Both the position numbers and the translations under genes were made by a program. Of a DNA stretch of 47,562 nucleotides, positions 39,566-47,412 are shown one piece after another. Each line of letters opens with the position of its first letter. The first letter of the stretch is position 1. The notes beneath the pieces were generated by a model. It was not told the origin of the DNA. It did not search any database and was given only the letters and a program-made list of their open reading frames with translations. The stretch spans positions 1 to 47,562 of the forward strand of contig DHWV01000101.1 in the NCBI GenBank assembly GCA_002413355.1, given 5' to 3'. This stretch comes from Desulfobulbaceae bacterium UBA5173 (GTDB lineage Bacteria > Desulfobacterota > Desulfobulbia > Desulfobulbales > Desulfobulbaceae).

Positions 39566-40654
39566 CTATTCCTCGTCGCCGATATCTTCTCGTTCGTCAA
39601 TGCGCTGAAGCCCTTCCATGACCAAGCCCATAAAGCCGCCCAGCACTGGCAGTCGCTTTTCCTCGTCCGTCAAGCCCTTGATGTAGGTAAAGCGGCCCCG
39701 CTGCTGGACAAGGAGAGAAAAAAAGGCATCCTTTCCTTCCAACCCGCTGCAACGGCAGGCGACAATTTCGCCTTCGTTGAACAAGGCCTCTCCCTCGCCT
39801 TCATGCAAGACAAAACTGACTCGGCCGGACTTGCCGCCGGAGTTGATCATCTGAAACAAATCCACCGGGTTGATCTCGGTCAGGTCGCCGCTCATTCCAG
39901 AGCTGATTTTACCTTGCCGCAGGGTGTTCTCCTGTGCGCGGCTAACCAACACCCGGTAGAAAAAAATCTGGAGAATTGGATATTTGGCGAGAACATGCTT
40001 GAAATCTTTGGCGTTAAGGGTGGCCAGCTGGCAGGCGGTGCGCGAATACACCGAAGGATAAGTCAGCTCACCGGAAAGCAGGCTCATTTCGCCGAACATG
40101 CCGCCCGGCCCGATCTCAGCAATAATTTCGCTGTCCTTTCTAACCACAGCCACTTTGCCGGACAGCACCACATAAAAGGTTGTGCCGCGCTCGCCTTCTT
40201 CGATGACAATTTTGTTGGGCGGATAGCCCTTCATCTTCATCAGCAGTGCCAAGTCTTGGAGATCAAAGTCACTTAACGGCTCAAACAGCTCCATCTCGCG
40301 GAGGATGCCGAAGAACTGGGCAATGATCTGCTGCTTGGCCCGCTGCTCCGCCGCTCTGAGCAGGTTCATCTGAAGCGTGGAGTAAGCTTTTTCCTTCTTA
40401 TACTCGAAGCGGATCAGGCCGGTGCAGCCGCCGCACTCAAATTTTGCTTTCTGCACGCCCTGCCGGGTGATCCGCTGCTCGAACGGCTTAGTGTCAGCCA
40501 ACACCTTGAGCAGCTCACGCACCAGAAGCAGGCAGATCGGCTTGTCCCGATCAACATGCAAGGCGGAATTCTGCACGGCAAACTCCTCCCCCACGTTATA
40601 CAGAGGGCAGGAGCATTCTTCTGTCACCACAAAGACGGCATTGCGGAATTCCAT
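39566..40654 (-). CDS. cyclic nucleotide-binding-domain protein with DUF4388 (copy 1)
   Basis: A 362-residue cytoplasmic protein. The N-terminal 100 residues are a family-specific domain starting MEFRNAVFVVTEECSCPLYN with a CGGC pair (KFECGGCTGLIRFEYKKEKA). Residues about 120-240 are a cNMP-binding beta roll (ERGTTFYVVLSGKVAVVRKD, GGMFGEMSLLSGE); the phosphate-binding Arg-Ala/Ser pair typical of cAMP binders is not evident. Residues about 245-350 are DUF4388 (ISSGMSGDLTEINPVDLFQM, ALFNEGEIVACRCSGLEG). There is no DNA-binding domain. It is a close paralogue of the next gene, 24 bp upstream. Confidence 0.88.
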   Translation of the reverse strand: MEFRNAVFVVTEECSCPLYNVGEEFAVQNSALHVDRDKPICLLLVRELLKVLADTKPFEQRITRQGVQKAKFECGGCTGLIRFEYKKEKAYSTLQMNLLRAAEQRAKQQIIAQFFGILREMELFEPLSDFDLQDLALLMKMKGYPPNKIVIEEGERGTTFYVVLSGKVAVVRKDSEIIAEIGPGGMFGEMSLLSGELTYPSVYSRTACQLATLNAKDFKHVLAKYPILQIFFYRVLVSRAQENTLRQGKISSGMSGDLTEINPVDLFQMINSGGKSGRVSFVLHEGEGEALFNEGEIVACRCSGLEGKDAFFSLLVQQRGRFTYIKGLTDEEKRLPVLGGFMGLVMEGLQRIDEREDIGDEE

Positions 40655-40678
40655 GCAAGAAGGGGAACGCTGGGAGGC

Positions 40679-41803
40679 TTATTCGTCTTCGTCCATTTCA
40701 AATTCTGGATCTACTGAGGAAGCGGCCGCCGATCCAGCCTGCTGCTCGTCAAGATGCTGAAGTCCTTCCATCAGCAAACCCATAAAGCCGCCCAGCGGCT
40801 GGAGCTTGTGATATTTTCCGGCCAGATGGGTGTTGTAAGAAAACGAGCCTTTCTTTTTGCCCATCACTGCGAATAGCCCTTCCTTGCCCTCCAGCTCGCC
40901 GAAAGAGGCATAGACGATCTCTCCCTCATTGAAGAGGATAACCGCATGGCCGTCGGGAAAAATGAGGTCCACTTTGCCCGACTTGCCGCCGGAGTTGATG
41001 AGCTGAAACAGCTCCACCGGGCTGATGTAAATCAGCTCGCCGCTCATGCCGGAGCTGATCTTGCCTGCGCGGGCCATGTTCATCTGCGCCCGGTTGACCA
41101 AGAGGCGGTAGAAGAAAATCTGCAGCACCGGGTAGCGGTTGAGGATGAACTTCAGATCCTTGCCGTTGATCGTGCCAAACTTGACCACCGTGCGTGAGTA
41201 AACCGAGCTGCCGGCCGGTTCGCCAGAAAGCAGGCTCATTTCGCCGAATATCTCACCCCGGCCAATCTCGGCGACTACTTCTTTTTCGCCCTTGATTATG
41301 GCCACCTTGCCGGAAAGAATGATGTACAGATGTGTGCCTCTGGTGCCTTCGGCGATGATCACCTTGTTCGGATCAAACTGCTTGAGCTTGAGCATGGAAA
41401 TCAAATCGAGGAGATCGTGATCCTCCAGCAGCTCAAAAACTTCCATCGTCCGCAGGTGTTTGAACAAGGCTTCCACATGCCGTTTCCGGGCTTTTTTGTC
41501 GGCAATCCGCAGCAGGTTCATCTGCAGCGTGGAAAAACCTTTCTCCTTTTTGTACTCAAAGCGCATCGAGCCGGTGCAGCCGGGGCACTTGAACGAAGCC
41601 CGCTGCATGGACATCTGCGTGAAGCGTTGCTCGCCTGGCTTTTTGATCAAGGCTTTGTGCAGCTCCTGCACGAGCAGCATACAGACCGGCTTTTCAAAAT
41701 CGGCACTGACAGCCCCGTCCTGCACCTGTAGCTCCTCGCCGATGTTGTAAATCGGACAGGAATCCTCCGAAGTGACGACAAAAACCGCGTTGCGGTAGTC
41801 CAT
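40679..41803 (-). CDS. cyclic nucleotide-binding-domain protein with DUF4388 (copy 2)
   Basis: A 374-residue paralogue of the gene at 39566-40654 with the same order: N-terminal domain MDYRNAVFVVTSEDSCPIYN with CPGC pair, cNMP-type beta roll (TRGTHLYIILSGKVAIIKGE, GEIFGEMSLLSGEPAGSSVY) and DUF4388 (VELFQLINSGGKSGKVDLIF, GEIVYASFGELEG). The acidic tail differs. The pair arose by tandem duplication and lies on one transcript. DUF4388 also appears in two CheB-like proteins of this window, suggesting a common signalling network. Confidence 0.88.
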   Translation of the reverse strand: MDYRNAVFVVTSEDSCPIYNIGEELQVQDGAVSADFEKPVCMLLVQELHKALIKKPGEQRFTQMSMQRASFKCPGCTGSMRFEYKKEKGFSTLQMNLLRIADKKARKRHVEALFKHLRTMEVFELLEDHDLLDLISMLKLKQFDPNKVIIAEGTRGTHLYIILSGKVAIIKGEKEVVAEIGRGEIFGEMSLLSGEPAGSSVYSRTVVKFGTINGKDLKFILNRYPVLQIFFYRLLVNRAQMNMARAGKISSGMSGELIYISPVELFQLINSGGKSGKVDLIFPDGHAVILFNEGEIVYASFGELEGKEGLFAVMGKKKGSFSYNTHLAGKYHKLQPLGGFMGLLMEGLQHLDEQQAGSAAASSVDPEFEMDEDE

Positions 41804-41841
41804 GCTGACAGCCCCAGTTCAGAAAGAAAGAAAGAGCGCGG

Positions 41842-42189
41842 TCATGATCGGCCAAAGAAAAGATAGATGACGAAACCGAGGACGGCTGCCGCTCCAGCCA
41901 GCACCGGTAACACCTTATTGATCTGTAGCTCGCCGTGCACCACCAGTGTTTTCATATACTCAGTTCCTGAAAGCCACCAGGCAGCGACAAAAATTACGAG
42001 AATAATCAGCTCGGTGAAGGACTGCTTCCAGATCATGTAACCGACTAATGCAACAAAAGGCACCAGAAACCACGGATTGGTGAACAATCCAGTAACATCA
42101 ACATCTTTGATTTGCGTTGGAACATTGGTGCTTTGAAGCCATGTTACAATTTTGGTGAAGAAACTGCCTGCAGCTGCTGCGTCCGCCAT
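41842..42189 (-). CDS. small three-helix membrane protein of unknown function
   Basis: A 115-residue protein. The start at 42189 has AAGGAGTGG seven bases upstream. Three hydrophobic segments are visible: WFLVPFVALVGYMIW, FTELIILVIFVAAWWLSG and VLPVLAGAAAVLGFVIYLFF. The N-terminal 40 residues are soluble. A longer frame from 42282 would overlap a promoter and is rejected. It lies 38 bp upstream of the paired cNMP-domain genes on the same strand and may be their membrane partner. I do not recognise the family. Confidence 0.75.
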   Translation of the reverse strand: MADAAAAGSFFTKIVTWLQSTNVPTQIKDVDVTGLFTNPWFLVPFVALVGYMIWKQSFTELIILVIFVAAWWLSGTEYMKTLVVHGELQINKVLPVLAGAAAVLGFVIYLFFGRS

Positions 42190-42263
42190 TTTTCCACTCC
42201 TTTGCAGATCATTTTCGACATCAGGCGGAATGTCACCCGCCAATGAGCATTGTGCATGACTCC

Positions 42264-42293
42264 AGAGTACCAGCAGAGACAAAATCCTGTCAA
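42264..42293 (-). promoter_or_regulatory. possible promoter of the small membrane protein and cNMP-domain genes
   Basis: On the minus strand TTGACA (42288-42293) is followed after 18 bp by TACTCT (42264-42269). It sits directly downstream of the fmdB terminator, about 75 bp before the 42189 start. The -10 box is weak. Confidence 0.4.
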
Positions 42294-42337
42294 TTAAAAA
42301 ACTTGTCCGCCGCCTGCGGAAAAAACAGGCGGCGGAT
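42294..42337 (-). terminator. rho-independent terminator of fmdB
   Basis: A perfect 11 bp stem, TCCGCCGCCTG with CAGGCGGCGGA (42306-42336), around a nine-base loop. Six T follow on the minus strand. Confidence 0.9.
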
Positions 42338-42345
42338 CGCTCAGG

Positions 42346-42609
42346 TCAGGATGCAGAGGGACAGCAGCCCTTGCAACCCCCGCTTTCGCCGCAAGCAGGT
42401 GCTGTCTTGCTTTCTCCAGTCTTGCCGCCGCCAGAGCTGTAGCCGTCTGCGTACCAGCCGCCGCCTTTCAGGTGAAAGGCACTGGCGGAAACTATTTTTT
42501 TCACCACGCCACCGCATTCGGCGCAGACAGCCAACGGCGGATCGCTGATCTTCTGCTGCATTTCAAAGACCCTGTTGCAGGCTGAACACTTGTACTCGTA
42601 CACAGGCAT
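42346..42609 (-). CDS. FmdB-family zinc-ribbon protein
   Basis: An 87-residue protein with the FmdB/CxxC_CXXC_SSSS opening MPVYEYKCSACNRVFEMQQK and second pair CAECGG, forming a zinc ribbon, then SASAFHLKGGGWYADGYSSG. The C-terminal part is Gly/Ser-rich and ends with four further Cys (ACGESGGCKGCCPSAS), which could bind another metal. FmdB was named as a regulator of amide metabolism; its true role is unclear. A GAGGTG site precedes the ATG and a strong terminator follows. Confidence 0.93.
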   Translation of the reverse strand: MPVYEYKCSACNRVFEMQQKISDPPLAVCAECGGVVKKIVSASAFHLKGGGWYADGYSSGGGKTGESKTAPACGESGGCKGCCPSAS

Positions 42610-42695
42610 CTTGCACCTCGTTTTTATTTATATCGTCAACTGATTAACATTATTGCCGCAATCTGCGTGCTGGCGAACAGGATAATGCTGCTCCG

Positions 42696-42815
42696 TCAGC
42701 CTGTCAACAAGGAAAGCGGACATTTCAGGCAGCAATCTTCCGGGCAGCCGCAGGCCGCACTGCATGACAAAGCAGGACACATCCCTTCATCCACCTGTTT
42801 TTTACAGAAATTCAT
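42696..42815 (-). CDS. possible 39-residue Cys-rich mini-protein
   Basis: A short minus-strand frame, with GAAGAAGAG five bases before the ATG at 42815. The peptide starts MNFCKKQVDEGMCPALSCSA and continues ACGCPEDCCLKCPLSLLTG, with eight Cys in 39 residues, spaced as C-x8-C-x4-C-x3-C-x-C-x3-CC-x2-C. That density is far above chance and suggests metal or cluster binding. It lies 86 bp upstream of fmdB on the same strand, whose product also has a Cys-rich tail. The family is not one I can name. Confidence 0.55.
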   Translation of the reverse strand: MNFCKKQVDEGMCPALSCSAACGCPEDCCLKCPLSLLTG

Positions 42816-42909
42816 GTGCACTCTTCTTCTGTCGTATGGCAGATCAGCTCAGATGGATGTGAAATATTTTTCTATTTTTGCGTAATAGTATTGCAATGAA
42901 AAAATAAAT

Positions 42910-42931
42910 CAGATATGGTAAATACCATCTG
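42910..42931. promoter_or_regulatory. AT-rich dyad upstream of the MucR-type regulator gene
   Basis: CAGATATGGTA and TACCATCTG form an imperfect palindrome around AA within an AT-rich stretch of about 80 bp (42855-42935), nearly 280 bp upstream of the regulator. MucR proteins bind AT-rich DNA and often control their own gene, so an operator is possible. The 390 bp gap 42816-43205 shows no other gene. Confidence 0.35.
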
Positions 42932-43205
42932 ATCGATATATCATCGGCCGCGAGCAACAGGCGGGCAGCACAAGGCCATGTGGGTGACTGATTCAGCACC
43001 CTTCCGGCAGCGGCAAAAAAAAACAGCGAAGATGCGGTGCTTCTCCGCATTCTTTATGAAAAAAGAAGCCATGTTTCTGAACACAGATGCCATCTGGTTC
43101 TGATGCTATTTTTCTGTGCTTTTCCATCCGCAGGCCAAGCCGCGAAGCTGTTCATTTTTCATCCGCAGCCGACCATTCAACCATCCATTTTCTAAGGAGT
43201 GCAGC

Positions 43206-43646
43206 ATGAGTAAAACATTAGTCGAAATGACCGCTGAGATCATCCAGTCCCAGATCAACGGTTCCAGCATGAGCACTGATGAAATCAAAGCAGCTCTGCA
43301 TGACACCTACCAGACCCTTAAGGGCCTGCAAGAAGCCGAAGCGGTCGGCGGTGGCGTGGAGGAAAAAGAAGTCGCTCCTTCTGTTGACCCCAAGCGTTCG
43401 ATCCGTAAAAATGAGATTGTCTGCCTTGAGTGCGGCCAAGCATTCAAGATGCTGACCAAGCATCTGAAATCGCATAACATGACCGCACGTGAATACCGGA
43501 AAAAATACGGCTTCACCAGCCGTCAGTCGCTTTGCGCCAAGACTCTGTCTGACGAGCGTTCGGCCGCCAGCAAGGAGCGCGGCATCCATCCGAACCTGCG
43601 CAAATCCATCGCCGAGCGGGCAGGTAAAAAGAAGAAATCTGCATGA
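43206..43646 (+). CDS. MucR/Ros-family zinc-finger transcriptional regulator
   Basis: A 146-residue DNA-binding protein. The start at 43206 follows AAGGAG and opens MSKTLVEMTAEIIQSQI, the usual oligomerisation part. The prokaryotic C2H2 finger is CLECGQAFKMLTKHLKSHNM (C-x2-C-x9-H-x3-H), then MTAREYRKKYGF and the basic tail. Members act as global repressors of surface polysaccharide and silencers of AT-rich DNA. Its stop overlaps the murI start by four bases, so the regulator is co-transcribed with cell-wall genes. Confidence 0.95.
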   Translation: MSKTLVEMTAEIIQSQINGSSMSTDEIKAALHDTYQTLKGLQEAEAVGGGVEEKEVAPSVDPKRSIRKNEIVCLECGQAFKMLTKHLKSHNMTAREYRKKYGFTSRQSLCAKTLSDERSAASKERGIHPNLRKSIAERAGKKKKSA

Positions 43647-44431
43647 TCGGCATTTTTGACTCCGGGGTCGGCGGCATGACCGTGGCCAAGGCAGTTGAGG
43701 ATCTCTGTCCTCATCTGCCGCTGGTTTATTTTGGCGACATCGCCCGCAGCCCGTATGGCTCAAAAAGCCCTGAAGTCATTACCGAATGCTGCCGCCGCAA
43801 CACCGACTTCCTGCTCAGTCAGGGAGCGGAACTGGTGGTCATCGCCTGTAACTCGGCGGCGGCCACCGCCTCCGGCACACTGCGGCGGGAGTATTCGGTG
43901 CCCATCATTGATGTAGTTGAAGCCACAGCAGAAAAGGCGGCGGCGGTCAGCGCGGCTGGCGGCATCGGCATCATTGGCACACGCGCAACTGTCCGTTCCA
44001 AGGTTTATGAACAGCGGCTTGAGGCGATCCGCCCTGGCTGCCGGATTGCCAGCCAAGCCTGTCCGCTGCTGGTGCCTCTGGTTGAAGAAGGCTGGCTGGA
44101 CAAACGGGAAACAAAAATGATTTTGCGTCGTTACCTGCACTCACTGCAACAGCAGCAGGTTGACACGCTCATTCTCGGTTGCACCCATTATCCGTTGCTT
44201 GGCAGACTGATTCAGTCCCGAATGGGCAAGCGGGTGCGCCTGATTGACTCCTCTGCGGAAGCGGCCCGACACCTGAAAGAATTCCTTGATAAAAATCCTC
44301 GAATCGGCTCAAATATGGCGGAGAGCGGGCAGCAGAGCCGCTTTTTTGTTTCCGACTCCACCGGCCCGGTGCAGCAGCTCGCTGACCGGATATTTGGCCG
44401 TCCTATTCATTTGGAAAAAGTAGATGTCTAA
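43643..44431 (+). CDS. murI: glutamate racemase
   Basis: A 262-residue cytoplasmic enzyme that makes D-glutamate for peptidoglycan. The motifs are MIGIFDSGVGGMTVAKAV, LVYFGDIARSPYGSKS, the first catalytic Cys in VVIACNSAAATAS and the second in LILGCTHYPLLG. Length fits the family. It is coupled by overlap to the MucR-type gene before it and to lolA after it. Confidence 0.97.
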   Translation: MIGIFDSGVGGMTVAKAVEDLCPHLPLVYFGDIARSPYGSKSPEVITECCRRNTDFLLSQGAELVVIACNSAAATASGTLRREYSVPIIDVVEATAEKAAAVSAAGGIGIIGTRATVRSKVYEQRLEAIRPGCRIASQACPLLVPLVEEGWLDKRETKMILRRYLHSLQQQQVDTLILGCTHYPLLGRLIQSRMGKRVRLIDSSAEAARHLKEFLDKNPRIGSNMAESGQQSRFFVSDSTGPVQQLADRIFGRPIHLEKVDV

Positions 44432-45137
44432 TCCGGCGTTCCGTACATTTTTCCTTGCCCCTCTTCTGATTTTTATTCTGCTGGCCGCCGATTTGCGCGA
44501 CACTTGCGCCGCCTCTGAGACTGAGCTGCGGCAGCAGGTTGAAAAAACCCAGCAACTTTACCGCAGCCTAACCAGCTTTAGCTTTGATTTCCGCCAAACC
44601 ACCAGCAGCGGCGCACGTGACCGGCACGGCGCAGGCAGCAGCATTTTTTACCGACTTGAGGCAAGTCATCCGGGCATCATGCGCTGGAACTATGCTGCGC
44701 CTGATGTGCAAATTATTGTCAATGACGGGAAAAAGCTGTCCATGTACACGCAGAAGGATAAACAGCTTATTGTTTCCTCAGCGGCAGAGCTGGAATCTGA
44801 CATCACCTATTCTTTTTTTGCAGGTAACCGTAACCTGCTGGATGATTTTTCCTTAAAAGCTGCTGACAATCGATTTACTGCCAATTCACTCGGCTCGGAT
44901 ATGCAGATTGTACAGCTCGTGCCGAAAAAACCACACGGACAGATCAAAGCAGTGCATTGCTGGTTTGACAGCAAGTCTATGATTAGGAAACTGGTTATGG
45001 AGGATCATTTTGACACGCTGACTGAATTGGAATTCAGCAATATCAAATTCAATGCCCTGCCTGCCGGTTCTGCCAAAGTTGCCGAAGAGCTTGTCCGGCT
45101 GAATCTGCCGCCGGGGACTGAGGTGGTGAGGCAATAG
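44424..45137 (+). CDS. lolA: outer-membrane lipoprotein carrier protein
   Basis: A 237-residue periplasmic chaperone that ferries lipoproteins from LolCDE to LolB. An N-terminal hydrophobic signal (FFLAPLLIFILLAADL, cleavage near CAA-SET) precedes the LolA fold: LTSFSFDFRQTTSS, SHPGIMRWNYAAPDVQIIVN, DGKKLSMYTQKDKQLIV and LVMEDHFDTLTELEFSNIKF. It overlaps murI by eight bases and closes this operon. It supports a diderm cell envelope. Confidence 0.95.
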   Translation: MSNPAFRTFFLAPLLIFILLAADLRDTCAASETELRQQVEKTQQLYRSLTSFSFDFRQTTSSGARDRHGAGSSIFYRLEASHPGIMRWNYAAPDVQIIVNDGKKLSMYTQKDKQLIVSSAAELESDITYSFFAGNRNLLDDFSLKAADNRFTANSLGSDMQIVQLVPKKPHGQIKAVHCWFDSKSMIRKLVMEDHFDTLTELEFSNIKFNALPAGSAKVAEELVRLNLPPGTEVVRQ

Positions 45138-45155
45138 ATTTTGCAATTCGTCATC

Positions 45156-45587
45156 ATGAACGTGAATGAATTAATTGTTAGCATTGCAACATCTTTTGTC
45201 GCAAGTTATTTGTTTTTTTATTACTTGCGTTTCAGAGAAAATAATATCAGTAAGAAAATAGCGGAGATAGATTCTGATGAAATATTTATAGAAAAAATAA
45301 GCAAAGGTAATGTCAGGTTGCTGCGGTCAACTTTTTTTATCATTCTATTATCGATAGCTTTTTGTTGCGTATCTTTTTCTGTTTTTTTTATAGCAAACGC
45401 ATATCAGTTCGCCGGGATGCTGAGAAAATATTCTAATATTTTCTCAGCATGGCTTTTATTTTTATCAGCAGGGATATGCCTCACACAAGCGAGATATATT
45501 TTGCTATCCGCTGACTTAACTAGTACCAGAAGAAAATTTCAAGAAAAACGAGAAGCCTTGCAAAACAAGATTGGTCAGAATAAATAA
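45156..45587 (+). CDS. AT-rich membrane protein of unknown function
   Basis: A 143-residue protein with three or four hydrophobic stretches (ELIVSIATSFVASYLFFYYL, FFIILLSIAFCCVSFSVFFI, IFSAWLLFLSAGICLTQA) and a Lys-rich tail. Base composition is clearly more AT-rich than the flanking lolA and S1 genes, pointing to recent acquisition. The start is placed at ATG 45156, with a TTG at 45141 as alternative. A 34 bp palindrome lies inside the frame. I do not recognise the family; small membrane effectors of defence or toxin type look like this, but nothing specific supports that. Confidence 0.65.
   Translation: MNVNELIVSIATSFVASYLFFYYLRFRENNISKKIAEIDSDEIFIEKISKGNVRLLRSTFFIILLSIAFCCVSFSVFFIANAYQFAGMLRKYSNIFSAWLLFLSAGICLTQARYILLSADLTSTRRKFQEKREALQNKIGQNK
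45417..45450. repeat. 34 bp palindrome within the membrane ORFan
   Basis: ATGCTGAGAAAATATT and AATATTTTCTCAGCAT are perfect 16 bp arms around a two-base centre. On the plus strand a T-rich stretch (CTTTTATTTTTATC) follows, so it may act as an intragenic terminator or attenuator; it could also be a dimeric protein-binding site. Confidence 0.85.
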
Positions 45588-45638
45588 AACGAGAATTGTT
45601 ATTTTTTAGCTTTGCTTCATTCAACAAGAATTACCACC

Positions 45639-46796
45639 ATGACCCAAGAATCCTTTGCAGACCTGTTCCAAGAAAAAACCGTCACTGGTCAACAGCTCCG
45701 TCCCGGCGACAAGATAGAGGCTGTTATTGCCGACATTAGCGGCGAGAACATCTTTCTTGACCTCGGCGGCAAAAGCGAAGGCATCCTTAATGCAGCCGAA
45801 TGCCGCAACGAAAACGGCGAGCTGATCGTCAGTACCGGCGACAAGGTCACGGTCTTCTTTTTGGCCCGGCGCGGCGGCGAACTGGTTTTCACCACCCGCG
45901 TCGGCTCCGGCAACGCAGGCAGCGAGGAGCTGGAACAGGCGTTTGCGGCAGGCATTCCCGTCACCGGCAAAGTGACGGCAGAGATCAAGGGCGGCTTTCA
46001 AGTCACGGTAGCCGGGCATCGCGCCTTTTGCCCCTATTCCCAGATGGGCCTGCACCGGATTGAGTCGGCGGATGCTTGGCTGAATCAGGAACTGATCTTC
46101 AAAATTATCGAATTCGGCAAAAAAGGCCGCAATATCATTCTCTCTGCCCGCGCCGTCCTTGAAGAGGAGCGCGAGCAGCGCAAAGCCCAGTTACGCGAGA
46201 ACCTGCACGAGGGCGACCGCGTGGAAGGCACGGTCAGCTCGATCCGTGAATTCGGGGCCTTTGTTGATCTCGGCGGTGCGGACGGCCTGATTCCGATCTC
46301 TGAACTGGCTTGGGGACAGACCGAACGAGTTGAGGATGTCCTCAGTGTCGGCCAAGGAGTGGCGGTTGTGGTGAAAAAAATCGACTGGGCCAAAGAGCGC
46401 ATTTCCCTCAGCCTGCGCGACACCTTGGAAAATCCGTGGGATCGGGTCGAGGAAAAATATGCACCAGCCAGCGTTCACACCGGCACGGTCTCGCGCTTGA
46501 CCGCATTTGGCGCATTCATTGCGCTGGAGGCGGGCATTGACGGCTTACTGCATATCTCCAAGCTCGGCGCAGGCCGCCGCATCAACCATCCCCGCGAAGT
46601 GCTGTCCGTTGGTCAGCAGGTGACGGTGAAAATTGACAGCGTGGACAAAGCCCAGCAGCGTATTTCTTTGGTGCCGGAGGACTATGTGCCGAAAGCTGAG
46701 GAGGACAAAAACTGGACTCCGCCGCCACAAGACGCTGCGCCCCAGTCAATGGGCACCTTTGCTGATCTGCTGAACAAGGCGAGAAAAAAGAAATAG
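45639..46796 (+). CDS. S1 RNA-binding domain protein (ribosomal protein S1-like)
   Basis: A 385-residue protein with four S1 repeats. The first is IEAVIADISGENIFLDLGGK, the second VTGKVTAEIKGGFQVTVAGH, the third VEGTVSSIREFGAFVDLGG followed by ADGLIPISEL, and the fourth HTGTVSRLTAFGAFIALEAG followed by IDGLLHISKL. The four-repeat form is shorter than the six-repeat proteobacterial RpsA and resembles the compact forms used as general RNA-binding or translation factors. The tail is basic (LLNKARKKK). ATG 45639 is chosen over an upstream TTG. Confidence 0.88.
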   Translation: MTQESFADLFQEKTVTGQQLRPGDKIEAVIADISGENIFLDLGGKSEGILNAAECRNENGELIVSTGDKVTVFFLARRGGELVFTTRVGSGNAGSEELEQAFAAGIPVTGKVTAEIKGGFQVTVAGHRAFCPYSQMGLHRIESADAWLNQELIFKIIEFGKKGRNIILSARAVLEEEREQRKAQLRENLHEGDRVEGTVSSIREFGAFVDLGGADGLIPISELAWGQTERVEDVLSVGQGVAVVVKKIDWAKERISLSLRDTLENPWDRVEEKYAPASVHTGTVSRLTAFGAFIALEAGIDGLLHISKLGAGRRINHPREVLSVGQQVTVKIDSVDKAQQRISLVPEDYVPKAEEDKNWTPPPQDAAPQSMGTFADLLNKARKKK

Positions 46797-46887
46797 CATC
46801 GGATCGGGGCAATCTGCCATCGCAGCATGTGAACGCCTTGTTACGGAAGGATTGTCCCTACCTAATGTGCAACTCTTAAAGAAGATG

Positions 46888-46962
46888 CTCGATCCATTGA
46901 GCGCATCCTGTAGAATAGCGGTATCTAAGCCCTATTCACAAGGAGTGCGCCAATGGATCGAG
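46888..46962 (+). promoter_or_regulatory. inverted repeat that can hide the transposase start codon
   Basis: CTCGATCCATTG plus GCGC (46888-46904) pairs with GCGC plus CAATGGATCGAG (46947-46962) with one unpaired base. The right arm contains the ATG of the transposase at 46953 and abuts its AGGAG site. A transcript entering from the upstream S1 gene would fold and mask the start, while one starting inside the loop would not. Confidence 0.6.
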
Positions 46963-47412
46963 ACAGTTTTATTATCGCTGTTTTTCTGCTTGGTTGCGAG
47001 CAATACGGTGTCATCAGGCAGCAATGTCGGCTGCGTCGCGGCGGCTTTGAGCCTGCCTTGACAGATAAGGAAATTATCACCATAGAAATCTGCGGTGAGT
47101 ATTTCAAACTCGAATGTGACAAAGACATCTTTGCATAATTCCACACGCATTATCTGCACTTTTTTCCGAAACTTGCTGGCTGGTCTTTGTTTACTCGCCA
47201 AGCTGCAAACTTATGGCAGATCAAAACGGCCGCTTAACAAGGATATCTTGACAACTCAATGATCCTGTTCAGGCAATTGATACATTTCCACTGCCTGTTT
47301 GTGTACTCACCAGAGACAGAAGAGACCGTTGTTTTCCGACAGATGCTGATTTTGGATACTGCGCCGCTAGAGAAATGCACTACTACGGATTTAAATTAAC
47401 CCAAGTTGTGAC
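46953..47412 (+). pseudogene. decayed DDE transposase, N-terminal and central parts
   Basis: Starts MDRDSFIIAVFLLGCEQYG with RRGGFEPALTDKEIITIEIC, a typical transposase N-terminus. The frame hits TAA at 47136 but continues FHTHYLHFFPKLAG and LFTRQAANLWQIK. After a frameshift near 47235-47260 the next part reads DPVQAIDTFPLPVCVLTRD, then DADFGYCAAREMHYYGFKLT. This is the middle of a DDE transposase with the first catalytic Asp and the YGFK segment. Internal stop plus frameshift mark it as dead. The IS family is uncertain. Confidence 0.85.
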
